Of a stretch of 64,000 nucleotides of DNA, positions 33,071 through 43,512 are shown piece by piece. The notes below the pieces were generated by a model that was not told the origin of the DNA, made no database searches, and was given only the letters and a program-made list of their open reading frames with translations. The position numbers and the translations under genes are program-made. This stretch comes from Poa pratensis (lineage: Eukaryota; Streptophyta; Magnoliopsida; Poales; Poaceae). Location of the stretch: assembly GCA_947311845.1 (NCBI GenBank), contig CAMZMU010000069.1, positions 7,652,629 through 7,716,628 of the forward strand. Direction: 5' to 3'. Within the stretch, counting starts at the first letter, position 1; every line of letters starts with the position of its first letter.

Positions 33071-33959
33071 CACTAACTTATCTCCCATGGCAAATTTGGA
33101 TACCCGCGCAACGTTCATATGGATCACGTCCAACTGTGAAATTAAAACTCGGCCTAGACCAATAGGGAACAGAATTGCACGCGCCTATCTGTCACACGCG
33201 ACGCGCTCACAGTGTAGTGAGACCCAGCGTGTTGAGGTGTCCACCTGGCGTGTTGGTGGTCCTCTGCCTCCGTTCTTCACCCTTTTGGACTCATTTTCAG
33301 TGAAAAACATCCATGCCATCTTTGCTCTATTTTATTATACATAAAGTTTTTTTTTTTGCTAAAAACAACGCCAATTTCAACAGTTTATTTAAATTTGGTG
33401 AGATTCCGGACAAAACCCCAAAGAAAGTGATTGGAAAAGTGGATATGTTTTGGACGTATCAATGTATGTGAGAAATTTGTAGAAGACATATCATCTACCT
33501 CAAGTATTGTTTTAGTTGACAATTCAAAAGGAAAGGCAATGGGATTTGGCAAGGTGGGCATGTCAAAACGACCTTTACACCGTTGATATCTCGAAAGAGA
33601 GTAATCAATTGACACATGCCTAATGGCTAAGCCAGCGTTTGGAACGATGAAGAATCTACCCTGTCTGTTTCGACCTCCGATCACAACGTAATCATGATGT
33701 TGGTCACGAAAACCCGAGAAGAAAGGATTTTCGTAATGACATTCAACGAATTCCAAAATTAAGCTAGCAAAAATCTGAAGAATATTCGGTAAAAGGATTC
33801 ACCCAAGGACTCATAGTAACTTGTTTCATATCGCAGATTTGGATACAACCAGCGCAACGTTCGGATGGATCACGTCCAGGTGTGAAATGGACCTCGGCCT
33901 AGACCGATAGGGAAAGCAATTGCACGCGCGCACACAGTGAAAACGTACCAGAGAATCTA

Positions 33960-34083
33960 CTCTCTCCGTTCGGAAAAGGATGTCTTAGATTTGTCTAGAT
34001 TCAGATGTATTTAGACATGTTTTAGTGTACACATACATCCGCATTTGGATATATGGAAGACATCCTTTTCCAAACGGAGGGAG
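33960..34083. mobile_element. Stowaway MITE upstream of the FAF-like gene
   Basis: 124 bp with long inverted repeats: left CTCTCTCCGTTCGGAAAAGG, right (complement) CTCCCTCCGTTTGGAAAAGG. It is flanked by TA at 33958-33959 and 34084-34085. Size, end sequence and TA duplication identify a Tc1/mariner-derived Stowaway. It ends 16 bp before the TATA box of the gene at 34157. Confidence 0.9.
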
Positions 34084-34099
34084 TAGTATCTATCTCCCG

Positions 34100-34107
34100 T
34101 ATAAATA
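34100..34107 (+). promoter_or_regulatory. TATA box of the FAF-like gene
   Basis: TATAAATA is 57 bp upstream of the ATG at 34157. The short leader that follows is CT-rich. Confidence 0.8.
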
Positions 34108-34156
34108 GAGACGTCAGCCTCACGGCCATCCAGAAGAAGATCTCTCTCTCTCTTCC

Positions 34157-34672
34157 ATGGCCATGCTCCTCTCCGTTGTCGCCACCGACCAATCCGAGAG
34201 CCGCCGACTCGGCCTCCAAACCCTAATCGCCGCCGATGTCGTCGACGACCGTAGCGTGGCCACGCGCACCATAGCCGCCTCTCGCCGCGCGGTCTGCCTC
34301 GGCGCCGGGCGCGATCCAGAGCAGAATGACGAGGAAGGCGAAGGTGAGGAGGAGGGCGGGTGCTGGGTGAAGTACGGGTGGCGGCGCCGCCCCCGCCGCC
34401 TGCCGCCGCCCATTCCGCCGCTGCAGCGGACGGGGAGCTTGCCGTGGGCGCTGAAGCAGACGCACACCGCCGACGGCCGGGTCGTCATTACGCGGGAGCC
34501 CGCCCCGCAGCGGGGCCGCGTCGTCGCCAGGAGGCTCGACGGCCGCCTCATCCTCGACCTCGTCGACAGCAACCCCGTGGAGGAGGAGCCAGGAAGCAAC
34601 GGGGTGGCGTGCTTCGAGGCCGTGATCCGCATGCACGTCCCCGCTGCGGAAGGAGCCGTTCAGTGTGCCTAG
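34157..34672 (+). CDS. FANTASTIC FOUR-like (FAF domain) protein
   Basis: Intronless frame of 171 codons. A basic and alanine-rich N-terminus (about 1-45) is followed by an acidic run (about 57-66) and a WVKYGWRRRPRR stretch. The FAF domain spans about residues 80-140: RLPPPIPPLQRTGSLPW, then the paired strands DGRVVITR and DGRLILDLV, the family's hallmark. FAF proteins in Arabidopsis regulate shoot meristem size downstream of or alongside WUSCHEL; grass members are small single-exon proteins of little-studied function. The start is set by the first ATG after the TATA box; a second Met lies two codons later. High GC content is usual for intronless grass genes. Confidence 0.82.
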   Translation: MAMLLSVVATDQSESRRLGLQTLIAADVVDDRSVATRTIAASRRAVCLGAGRDPEQNDEEGEGEEEGGCWVKYGWRRRPRRLPPPIPPLQRTGSLPWALKQTHTADGRVVITREPAPQRGRVVARRLDGRLILDLVDSNPVEEEPGSNGVACFEAVIRMHVPAAEGAVQCA

Positions 34673-36677
34673 GATGGTGCACTGAGATGAGAGATCAACC
34701 CTGAAGCCGGCCGTTGCAGACGTCTCTTGGGGAAAATTTTGCAGTCATATACAGGAGAATTCGTTTGTCCATGCATCGAACAAGAATATCTGTGCAGCCA
34801 TCGAAACAAAATTTTGTAGCCATCGACCATCGTAGGTGAAAATGAGAGCGAGAACCAGTTTATCGAGAGTCTCAATTGAGAGTGTATCTAGAGGATAAGA
34901 AAAAAATATTACCCTGAATGGATACTGGATATATATGATACTACTCGATTAGGGTTCTGTTACTATTAGTCGCATGCATATTGGCGAGTTGTGCCAGGCC
35001 GGCCGCCTTGATTAGCTTGGGTGCATCATGTCATCTGTGTAAGGCGGAAGGCGTGTCATGGAGAAATTTTGCGGCCATATGCATCGAGTTGAAGAATTCT
35101 TGGGGATCGCGTAGGCGAGTTCATATATACCCAAACGAAATAAAAACAAAGGATTGCCCCAAATGGATACGAGGATATATATGATGCAAGCTGGAGTTGA
35201 TACAATAGCGTTCTAGTACAATTTCGGAGGCGCGTATCACCAAACATGGCATAGTGTGGTGCATTGTGCTATGTCTCGCTCTAATTGTTGCACTGGTGGC
35301 ATATTTTGGTTGCACTTGCACACATCAAGATTGTTGATCTTCCGTAACGGTTGATAACGTACCTAGCATTGACGTTCCAGCTAATTGCTAATCTTCTTCT
35401 TCATTTTCTTTGCTGTACCAATACCATGTATCAACATTAATTACAATATATAATATCTTAAGAGTAAATCACTCCATTAGCTTAGTACTAGAAACAGTAT
35501 TAAAAATACTCCGTATTGGATTCTCCATAATTGTTAAGAATATTCATGTATTGTCCCAACGAAATACGCTATGCATTCACATTTTATTTACATTAAGAAG
35601 ATAAGCAATCGCCCTTTCGATCAGCTCTTGCCCACGAGGACCAAGCTCTTGCCTTTGTAGCTCAGAGACTAAGCAGCTGCAATGACTTCTTTAGAATGGA
35701 GGACCAAGAGCAATCACCCCTTCTTAGAATGGAGGACCCATTAGAAGATAAGCAATCGCCCTTTCAGCTCTAGGGCAAGAAGCGTACAATCTGGTGAGCA
35801 AGCCGCAAAGATCTTTAGCGAAGAGAACACCAGGATTTTGCGCCGACGGGAGCACAATGGGCGTGAAAGCAACATCAGGTCGTTCAAGTGAAGTAAAGGT
35901 GTTGGTGCGCGATTCCACATTCATATACTCAACTATATAACAAAGGTAAAGTAGGCACAAAACTCCCAAATCACGGGCATGGTCTGCAGCACGAGAGCCA
36001 AAACCGCAGTGATGGCCTCACTCTCAGCGGCAGACGAAACAGAGTGCAAGGGGAGAATGACGACAAAGTGTCCTCACCACGAGGGAAGAAACAACCATAG
36101 AGCTCTTCACCCTTGTCCTCCTTACAGTCAACACCAACATCACCAGGAGGACGCGACGTAGTTTAGCATAGCGACACAAGAGAGAGTCTGCTCAGAGTAG
36201 CCTCCACCTACTCCAGAAAGTTCCCAACTGCCTTGCAGCTCCTTAGTCTCTGAGCTACGAGAGCAACAACAATGCACAATATCGAACTATGCTACGGAAC
36301 TTGCGAGAAAAGAAACAACTGACGCTCAAAACCCACAACAAAGCCCCTCGGTGGGGAGCGCGGATCCCATCGCACCCTAACATTAAGCTGGAGCATGACG
36401 ATACTAGACGCCGAGGTGGGGCACTTGAGAGTTGAGACACAACAAGCTGAGAGGACCCTAGGCATTGTGGCATTAACACACACACAACGTTCATAGGTGC
36501 ACAATAAATGAGTTTTTCACAACTGATGGAAGCATGTATGAGTTTTCTGTACGGCCGTGGAAGGATTTTCATTTAGACAAGACGAATGGCGGTAGGCTTT
36601 TGTAGGTTGGACGATAAGAATGAATCCACATGTTACGTAGCACCACACATGAACGAGACGCATGAAATGAAAATGCG
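34673..36677. other. Gene-free stretch with repeats
   Basis: No recognised gene. A 23-bp direct repeat (AGAAGATAAGCAATCGCCC plus TTTC) is at about 35596 and 35741. An inverted repeat based on TAGCTCAGAGACTAAG pairs about 35657-35672 with 36241-36256. Short minus-strand frames at 35724-35969 and 36255-36572 may be debris of a LINE, but no domain is convincing. Confidence 0.45.
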
Positions 36678-36687
36678 AAAAAAAAAA
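36678..36687 (-). terminator. Pol III terminator of inverted tRNA-Trp
   Basis: Ten A's on the plus strand, i.e. ten T's downstream of the minus-strand tRNA; same spacing class as the copy at 17311. Confidence 0.85.
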
Positions 36688-36708
36688 TCGGATATTAGTT
36701 CGGGGTAT

Positions 36709-36780
36709 TGAACCCGACGTGAATCGAACACGCAACCTTCTGATCTGGAGTCAGACGCGCTACCATTGCGCCACGGATCC
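36709..36780 (-). tRNA. tRNA-Trp (CCA), inverted copy
   Basis: All 72 bases match the tRNA at 17219-17290 when read on the minus strand, including anticodon CCA and both internal promoter boxes. The flanks are also similar: CACATC directly upstream and a block with ACCCCGAACTA, ATCCGA and a T-run downstream. The duplicated unit is therefore about 115-120 bp. Confidence 0.96.
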
Positions 36781-37729
36781 GATGTGGCTAATTATCAGCA
36801 TTAAGCTAATTAACCTACATCAGCGCGATGACCGCAAACAGAACTTGTCGGAGGCCTCCATGGGCCCCCAGCCGAGACGTGCCCCTCGGTCCAAATACGG
36901 CCCACCACAAATAAAATACCATACGTCTCCTCCTACCCCCACTTCACTCTCTCCCATCCAGTTCCTCGGACAAAATATGTTCGCCCGCCTTCGTCTCTCT
37001 GACACGTGGGCCCTCTGTTCCGGTTAAATGCGCTCACTGCAGGTGCTTCTGTTTCAGTTTACATGAGTTGCAAAAGCTCCTGGACAAGTCAAGTGCAGTA
37101 GTACTATACGTAGCCACGTAGGCTGCAGGCACCACGCGGGCGAAGAATTAATCTATTCGCAGCAGCTGCGGCTGTCACCATCGGCTTCTACACCTGTACT
37201 TGCACGTTCCACGAGGCCGGCGCGGTGGCCGTCGGAGCCGCGAGGCCCCACATCACATGGAGAGAAACTGAGAAAGAGCAGGAGAGAGAGCAGCAGCATC
37301 CGCTGTAGAAGAACTTGTACAGTTTGGCCACGTTTAACAGACAGACAGACAGACAGACATCCAGGATGATCTATCTGGAACGCATGTTTGCATCGAGCTC
37401 GATCGGATGAATCTTTTTATCGTTCAGTGGGCCCAGCCGTGCGTGTAGAGCAAACAATGTCCCATGTCAAGATGCTACCGCTGATCAGCAGCTGCGAATC
37501 AGTTTGGTAATCGAGGGTTGGTGGGCTGTGAATTGTGATTGACTGTGACAACAATATTGTTTTTATTTGTCGTGCTGTCTAAATTGTAAGGTGTGCATGC
37601 ACATGGCCCACCGAGTTGTATCCTCCTAGTATAGAATGCAAAAAAGATGTGTTAAGCTTTTTATTTAATTGGTTTGTTTCTTCATTCATGGGGATAACAT
37701 CATCGGATAAAAGTGCATGTAATCAATGA
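36781..37729. other. Gene-free stretch
   Basis: No recognised gene. A short (ACAG) microsatellite of about five units is at 37337-37359. Confidence 0.45.
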
Positions 37730-37737
37730 CTGGGGAA

Positions 37738-37895
37738 CAAGGACGGAGCGAACCCTCAGGGTGGGCAGAATTTTATTGGAGGGGGCCAAAATGGTGTAGA
37801 ACTACTAATATGAGCATGAGTATTGGGGGATTTGTGAAGAAAATCTGATTGTTCGGGTGGCTAAGCTCCTGCTCGTCCCCCTTCCTCCGTCCCTG
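37738..37895. mobile_element. Small hAT-like MITE
   Basis: 158 bp with ends CAAGGACGGAG and CTCCGTCCCTG, inverted with one mismatch. It is flanked by the 8-bp pair CTGGGGAA (37730-37737) and CTAGGGAA (37896-37903), 7 of 8 identical. CA..TG ends and an 8-bp duplication fit the hAT superfamily. Confidence 0.75.
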
Positions 37896-37903
37896 CTAGG
37901 GAA

Positions 37904-39548
37904 CGATGTAACTGAGCCAAACAAAAGAATTGGAAAAGGGACGACGCACGAGCACCGGAAGGTGACTTAGCAACATTTAGATCAATTGGACCCACCAAGG
38001 AAAAAATCAAGACTATGTATGAAACGAACACAATATTTAGATCTGAATGAAATGAAACAAATAATATTTTATATTCAAATAGATGCTATCGTGAATCCAT
38101 AAGTCACATAGTGCCGATTTCGCGGTGGATAGCTAACTGTTTATCTAGCCAAAGTGTCACGAAAATAGTTTGAGCGACGTTTTTTTCTCCGATGGTCGTT
38201 AAGGGCGTGTTTGGTAGCCAGGTCTGCATGGAGGGAATCTTTCATTTTGAGTGGTGTTTTTTTTGCTGGGTTGCATGTAAAATGTAGCCCGTCACACTAC
38301 ACGAATCACTTCTCGTGCATGTAAATGGAAACGTTCGAATGGGCAGTTTCTTCGGGGCAGGCCGTCTGGAGATGAGAGTGGAGAAAGATTCTTTTATTTT
38401 CATTGTCGGGTTTTTCATTGTCGGGTTCCATGGCTATCTCACATGGAATGCAGGAAGCCACCACTAAACAACAAGCCATGCATGCCACCAAACCGGCCAC
38501 CAACTACCATGCTCCTGGCGGGCCGTCTATCTCGTCATCCAACCATACACGTCCTCCAAGCACCAGTACGCGTCGTCCACATTTGAAGGAGGCTGCGTGG
38601 ATCCTCCAGAGCAACTGCTCGCTCGCGAGCTCGCCTCCCACGCACATCCGAAACTTGCAGGAGACGAGGAGGACGTCGACGACACTGCCCTGACTTGTCG
38701 TCCCGAGGCATGCCTTGCTCTTTTTTTTTGATTCAGAAAGAGATGGTGACAGAGAGAGATGGGTAGGGCCGAAAATTCGATCAAACTTTGTAGGGGAAGG
38801 GGTGGGAGCGTCGCCGGGTCAGCCGACCGTGGCTCAAGGTGCGGGAGGCGGGAGCGCCTGGAGGGCCTCCGCCTCGTCGAAGGGTAAGGGGAAGGGGGCT
38901 AGGGGTTGCGCTGCTGGCTGGGGAAGGGGAAGCCGACTCGTCGCCGTGGAAAGGGAAGGGGGAGAGGCCTCATCGGTGAAGGCTTTGTTTTGTGGTGGCA
39001 ACGGGCTTGGTACAGATGGGCGGGGCCGGGGGGGGGGGGGGGCTTTGTTTAGGGATGTGGGCATGGTTACGCTCGGTTGGAGCAGTGGATATGCCGGGAG
39101 AACGTATCCAGTGCACTGGTCCAATTTGTGCACCGGCTGCACCCGTACCTGTTGGGCTGTCCGATGGTCAAGAGATGGACAGGATCTGTTGACTGTTACC
39201 ATGTTTATAAAATGAACCTTGTGATTCACTAAAATCAATCTGCGTTCCAGCCTCTTGGGATTTGTCCATAATATTAAGTGTCACATACACGAGTACACGA
39301 CTAAAATCAAGTTCACGAAAATAATATTAAGTTCATAAGAGGTGTGTTGGGTTAATTCTCTAAACTTCCACGAAACTTGATGAAACCACCTGAAGCTCAA
39401 AGTGAGATGAACGTCAGACTGATAATGACAAAAATAAAGGACTCTTTTGGAAAAATGGCAGTACACAAAAGCTCACCCGACCGGAGTGCGGGTTGATTTA
39501 TAAGAAAGGGAAGGTTGTGTGTGCAAATATACTACAGCCCTGCTTGTG
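37904..39548. other. Gene-free stretch, partly GC-rich
   Basis: GC-rich frames at 38715-39215 (166 codons, glycine-rich) show no domain and include a 12-G run; they may come from a LINE-type leader. Bases 39085-39150 are one arm of an inverted repeat with 40268-40335. No gene is supported. Confidence 0.4.
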
Positions 39549-40335
39549 TCTACAACTACTTTTTTTTTGCGGGGAAAGTTGCAGTTACATCCAGCCAAGA
39601 TTCTTACAGAAAAGCCCAGAAAACAAAGAAATTACAAGTAGGTCCCTCTGAGCTCTGGCATCGTCTTCGTCGAGCAAGACGCTACGCCGGCGAAACCCAC
39701 CGCACCACCTCCGAAAGCTTGGACTGGGAGGCTCCCCATCGCGGACAGGAAGTCGACGCTCCTCGGTACCAGAGCACCTCCACCCTGCGCAACGGACGGC
39801 GACACCACCTTGGCCAGCAGCAACCGCATCTTCCAGATCATCAACCGCCGGATCCGCCACCTCTCGGACTCCGGCGAAGGGGAAACCCTCTCGAGCACTC
39901 CGTAGAGCCACGAACGAGGGCAGGACGGCAGATCCGCGGCGAAGCTCCACCGGATCCGCACCAACGGAGGGGAAGACCACCGCCAACAAACGACACTCCG
40001 GCACCACCGCTTCCTCCACAGCACCGCCGGCTAGCACACCCCCACGCACACCTAGGCTATATACACACCGGGGTCCGTGGATTCCCCGTCCTCCCGCCGC
40101 CGAAGCGGCCGCCGGAGGGTGAGGGATCCGACGAATCGCCGGCGGCGAGCTGATGCGCACGGGTTCGCCCAAGAAATCGCCTTTTCTACTGTAGATGGGG
40201 AAAAGGTGGGAGGTTCTACAACTCTACATTGCATTCGTTGTTTTCTGATCCAACGGTTCAGAAATCACAGGTGCAGCCGGTGCACAGATTTGGCCGGTGC
40301 ACTGGATACGTTCTCGACATGCCGGTACTGCAATT
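39085..40335. repeat. Inverted repeat pair, about 60 bp arms
   Basis: The complement of 39085-39150 and the plus strand at 40268-40335 share GTGCAGCCGGTGCACA, GTGCACTGGATACGTTCTC and flanking bases. They may be two ends of one element or two solo copies. The retroposon at 39558-40214 sits between them. Confidence 0.65.
39549..40223 (-). mobile_element. Poly-A retroposon, copy 2
   Basis: TCTACAACT at 39549-39557 recurs at 40215-40223 as a 9-bp target duplication. The body (about 39558-40214) has a T-run at its left edge, so it lies on the minus strand with a poly-A tail. It shares with copy 1 (29525-30237) a GC-rich 5' half including CGGCGGCGGGAGG and GGGGAATCC, but the 3' halves differ more. 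Open frames within are GC-driven. Tail and duplication are less clean than in copy 1. Confidence 0.6.
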
Positions 40336-40908
40336 GCTACTATTTGTAGATCAGTTGAGATGCTGGTTAAATTATGTAGTTGAGCCGCTGGTAGAAAATA
40401 TGTAGATGAGTTGAGCTGCTGGTACTATATTTTGGCGTCCATGCTTGGAAGTGCCATGGCGTCGAGCATTTCCCGGCTCTTCCTCGTCGCACTCGGCGAA
40501 TGATGCAAGCATGAGTTCATCGTTGCCAGATAAAGACGACGACGAATTGATGATCCCATCACAAGAGGTGCTCATTGTATTGTGAGAGAGTGGATAGAAA
40601 ACACCAGGAGAGATCAGAGATAGGTGGGAGGTGGGACATGTATAGACGTTAGAAATAGGGTCATTGGAAATCGAGCGTTGAAGAGAAAAAACTGTTAAAT
40701 GATAGTTATAAGATCTATTAAAATATATGAGAGAGTAATATAGACATGCTAAATACAGACGTGCCACAAAAAAACTGGACACTTCTAAAAAATAATCTTT
40801 TTAGATGATGCTCTGTATGCATATTTTTGCTGAATTGGAATTTATTTTGTCGATGCAGATTGGATTGGATATATACGGAGTAGAAGAGTACATTAGAGCA
40901 TCTCTATC

Positions 40909-41846
40909 CAGGGACGGTTCTGAGATTTTGGGGGCCCTGGGCAAAACTAAAAATTTGGGCCCGTAATATAGACATCATCATAACACTCATAGGAATATAC
41001 ATGTAAAACGAACTAAAAAAAAGGAATATACACATAAAAGATAAGTGGTCAATAACTTTTAAATGCATCCTAAAGAAGTAATCAAATTTATATATATTAC
41101 TATGAAATTTTCTTCTAACATTTCTCTATGCAAAGTCACTTATTATGAAGCCGATGTTAATGCCATCCAATAATTTTTTGATGGATAATATTGACAAACC
41201 ACTTAATATTTGTTGAGTCATTGCTGATCTCAAATAGTTTTTCATTAATTTGCAGAGAAAATAAATTAGCATCAAATGTTGAAATGTACCAGATACCTAA
41301 GATTCGGGGTACCTCAGATTGGTTAAATCGGCGGTTTACGTGTGCGTGTACCGCGTCTGGAGACGGGAAAGAAAAGCGGTCTGACATACTCTTACGATCA
41401 GGGCCCTGGAAATTGAAATCGGGACACGAGATCGGAGTTAGGAGGAATTTTGGACAACCGCGGCGGCGGACGCCAGGATGCTACGAGTTTTTTTTTTTGA
41501 GATAAAGATGTATCTAGATACATCCATCCATATCTATACAAATGTGTGTCAATTAATTTGGAACGGATGGAGTACGTCGCTAGGTACAAGGCGATGGGAA
41601 GGAGCTGAACAACGAGCTGCCTCACTGGGCCATGCCCCTAGCCCATCGGCCTTTTTCTCTGGTGGATTAATTAGTACACGCAAAGGAACATGCTGGCACA
41701 CGTTTTTCTGCCCATCGGCCCTAGCAGTATCAGTACATAGCCATACACAGGCAACATACCAACGCGCCTACATCCTGGGGAGGGGCCCCTAAATTTTGGG
41801 GGCCCGGGGCAGCCGCCCATCCTGCCACCCTCCAGGGCCGGCCCTG
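40909..41846. mobile_element. hAT-like element nested in the Harbinger terminal repeat
   Basis: 938 bp with ends CAGGGACGG and CCGGCCCTG (inverted, one mismatch), flanked by TCTCTATC (40901-40908) and ACTCTATC (41847-41854), a 7-of-8 match. Subterminal GGGGGCCC motifs are typical of this common grass non-autonomous hAT group. No transposase is encoded. A truncated Stowaway end lies inside at about 41506-41572. Confidence 0.82.
41506..41572. mobile_element. Truncated Stowaway MITE
   Basis: Similar to the right half of the MITE at 44180-44302 (GTCAATTAATTTGGAACGGA, then GGAG and TA). The left end is missing. Confidence 0.65.
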
Positions 41847-42227
41847 ACTCTATCAGATACCGCATATTGTTGTACCGGATATGTGTTATCCGATTGAGTC
41901 GGAAATCAGTTCCCGGTACCACGGCGCGCGCGGCAGAACTGATGCGGCATACTCGTAGCGGAAACGAGTTTACCGCATCTGTTCTGCACTAGCTACCGGT
42001 ACCGGTACCGGAAATCAATATTTGCATATTTTTACAAGAAATGTCTAAAACAATTATCAAACATATACTTCATCAAAGATCACATTATTAATGTTTTAGG
42101 GTGCAGCATAAACAATTATCCATATTACAACAAATGTTTTAATCCGAATCAATAAACTAATAAACAAATGGTCCGAATGCAAATAATGGTTTAAATTACA
42201 ACAATCTTAAATGAATAAAATGGGAAA

Positions 42228-43512
42228 CTACTTCTTCCCATACAACTGCCACTGATGTTCCACAAGATCTTTATGTAGCTGAATGTGTGTGGCCTTGTCC
42301 TCAATCTTCCGGTATGTCTCAAGAAAAACTTCGATCTGATCCGGGTTTCTTTGGGGCTTCACTCGGCTACCAATGTTGTCATAACATAACTCCAAGTCTA
42401 AACCCCTCTCATCTTCGACGATCATATTGTGTAATATCACACAAGCAGTCTCACGAAGGGTTTTCTTATCCCAGAAACGAGCCGGACCTCGAACAATTGC
42501 AAACCGAGCTTGCAACACACCAAATGCTCTTTCAATATCTTTTCGGCATGCTTCTTGAGCTTTGGCAAAGATGGAATCCTTCTTATTATCCGGTTTTGAA
42601 ATGGTTTTCACAAATGTCGACCAAGAAGGATATATACCATCGGCAAGATAGTACCCCATGGTGTAGTCATGCCCATTGACGGTATAGTTGCAAGCCGGTG
42701 CGTCTCCACTAGCAAGTCTAGCAAAAAGATTTGATCTTTGCAACACATTAGTTTCGTTGAGAGACCCCAGCAATCCAAAGTAGCAATGCCAAATCTAAAG
42801 ATCCCCCGAAGCAACGGCTTCGAGTACTATGGTAGGATCACGGTGATGACCGGTGTAGGTACCATGCCAAGCCGACGGGCAATTTTTCCATCGCCAATGC
42901 ATGCAATCCACACTACCTAGCATGCCCGGCCATCCTCTTTTCTCATTTGCCGCCATCAAAGTTTTGGTGTCCTCTTCATTGGGACTTCGGAGATATTCTT
43001 TGCCAAAAACTTTGATAACTGTTTTGGCAAACATTCTCACGCATTTGATCGTTGTATCTTCGCCAATGCGAAGATATTCATCAGTGTAATCAGCAGGAAC
43101 ACCATATGCTATCAGTCTCATAGCCGCCGATATCTTTTGGTATGAAGTAAACCCAAGTAAACCGGCGGCATTCCTTCGTTGCACGAAGTAACGACAATTC
43201 GTCTCACAAGCTTTCACGATGTGGACAAACAAAGATCTACGCATCCGATACCGTCTATGAAAGAGGTGAGCCGGATAGGTCGGTACCTCGGCGAAGTAGT
43301 CCTTCATAAGGCAACGCACTCCCATGCGCTCGGTTGCGGGGAATGCAAAGACGCCCGACCTTCGAGCCTCGCCTCTTTCTCTTGCCTCCGGTTTTGAATT
43401 GCTCGACAAGATGTGCCATGACCATGTGCTCAATGTCATCGTCGAAGATGATGCCCTCAATGTCGGAATCATCCGAGTCGGAGGAGGACGACGACGACGA
43501 ACTCCAATCCAT
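42228..43512 (-). pseudogene. PIF/Harbinger transposase, interrupted
   Basis: About 430 codons on the minus strand from ATG at 43512. The serine/aspartate-rich N-terminus (MDWSSSSSSSSDSDDSDIEG) leads to a basic patch and GRLCIPRNRAHG. The frame then shifts near 43330, where the net change fits one inserted or two lost bases. It continues through RRYRMRRSLF, GSVDCMHWRWKNCP (first catalytic Asp), HRDPTIVLEAVAS, MGYYLADGIYP (second Asp) and KDIERAFGVLQARF (catalytic Glu region). An in-frame TAG at 42795-42797 sits where the family has a conserved tryptophan, so a single TGG to TAG change explains it. All three acidic catalytic positions are recognisable, so this is a recent loss. Confidence 0.88.

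Larger units (their letters stand above)
31569..33935 (+). repeat. Tandem duplication, period about 1.65 kb
   Basis: The same landmarks recur in the same order. GAGACCCAGCGTG is near 31569 and 33220. CCGTTCTTCAC is near 31638 and 33272. A block with GTGATTGGAAAAGTGG is near 31770 and 33428. CAATTGACACATGCCTAATG is near 32088 and 33606. GACATTCAACGAATTC is near 32861 and 33736. ATGGATCACGTCCA is near 33119 and 33865. The second copy is shorter because of internal deletions. Divergence of roughly 10-15 percent by eye suggests an old event. Confidence 0.75.

Noticed and set aside
34120..34636. Overlapping minus-strand frames of 170 and 137 codons
   Set aside because: Antisense to the FAF-like gene; high GC removes stop codons on both strands.
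35724..36572. Minus-strand frames suggestive of a LINE RNase H region
   Set aside because: Acidic motifs expected of RNase H could not be identified; similarity is too vague.
38715..39215. 166-codon glycine-rich frame
   Set aside because: GC-driven, contains a long G-run and no recognisable domain; promoter or splice support is absent.
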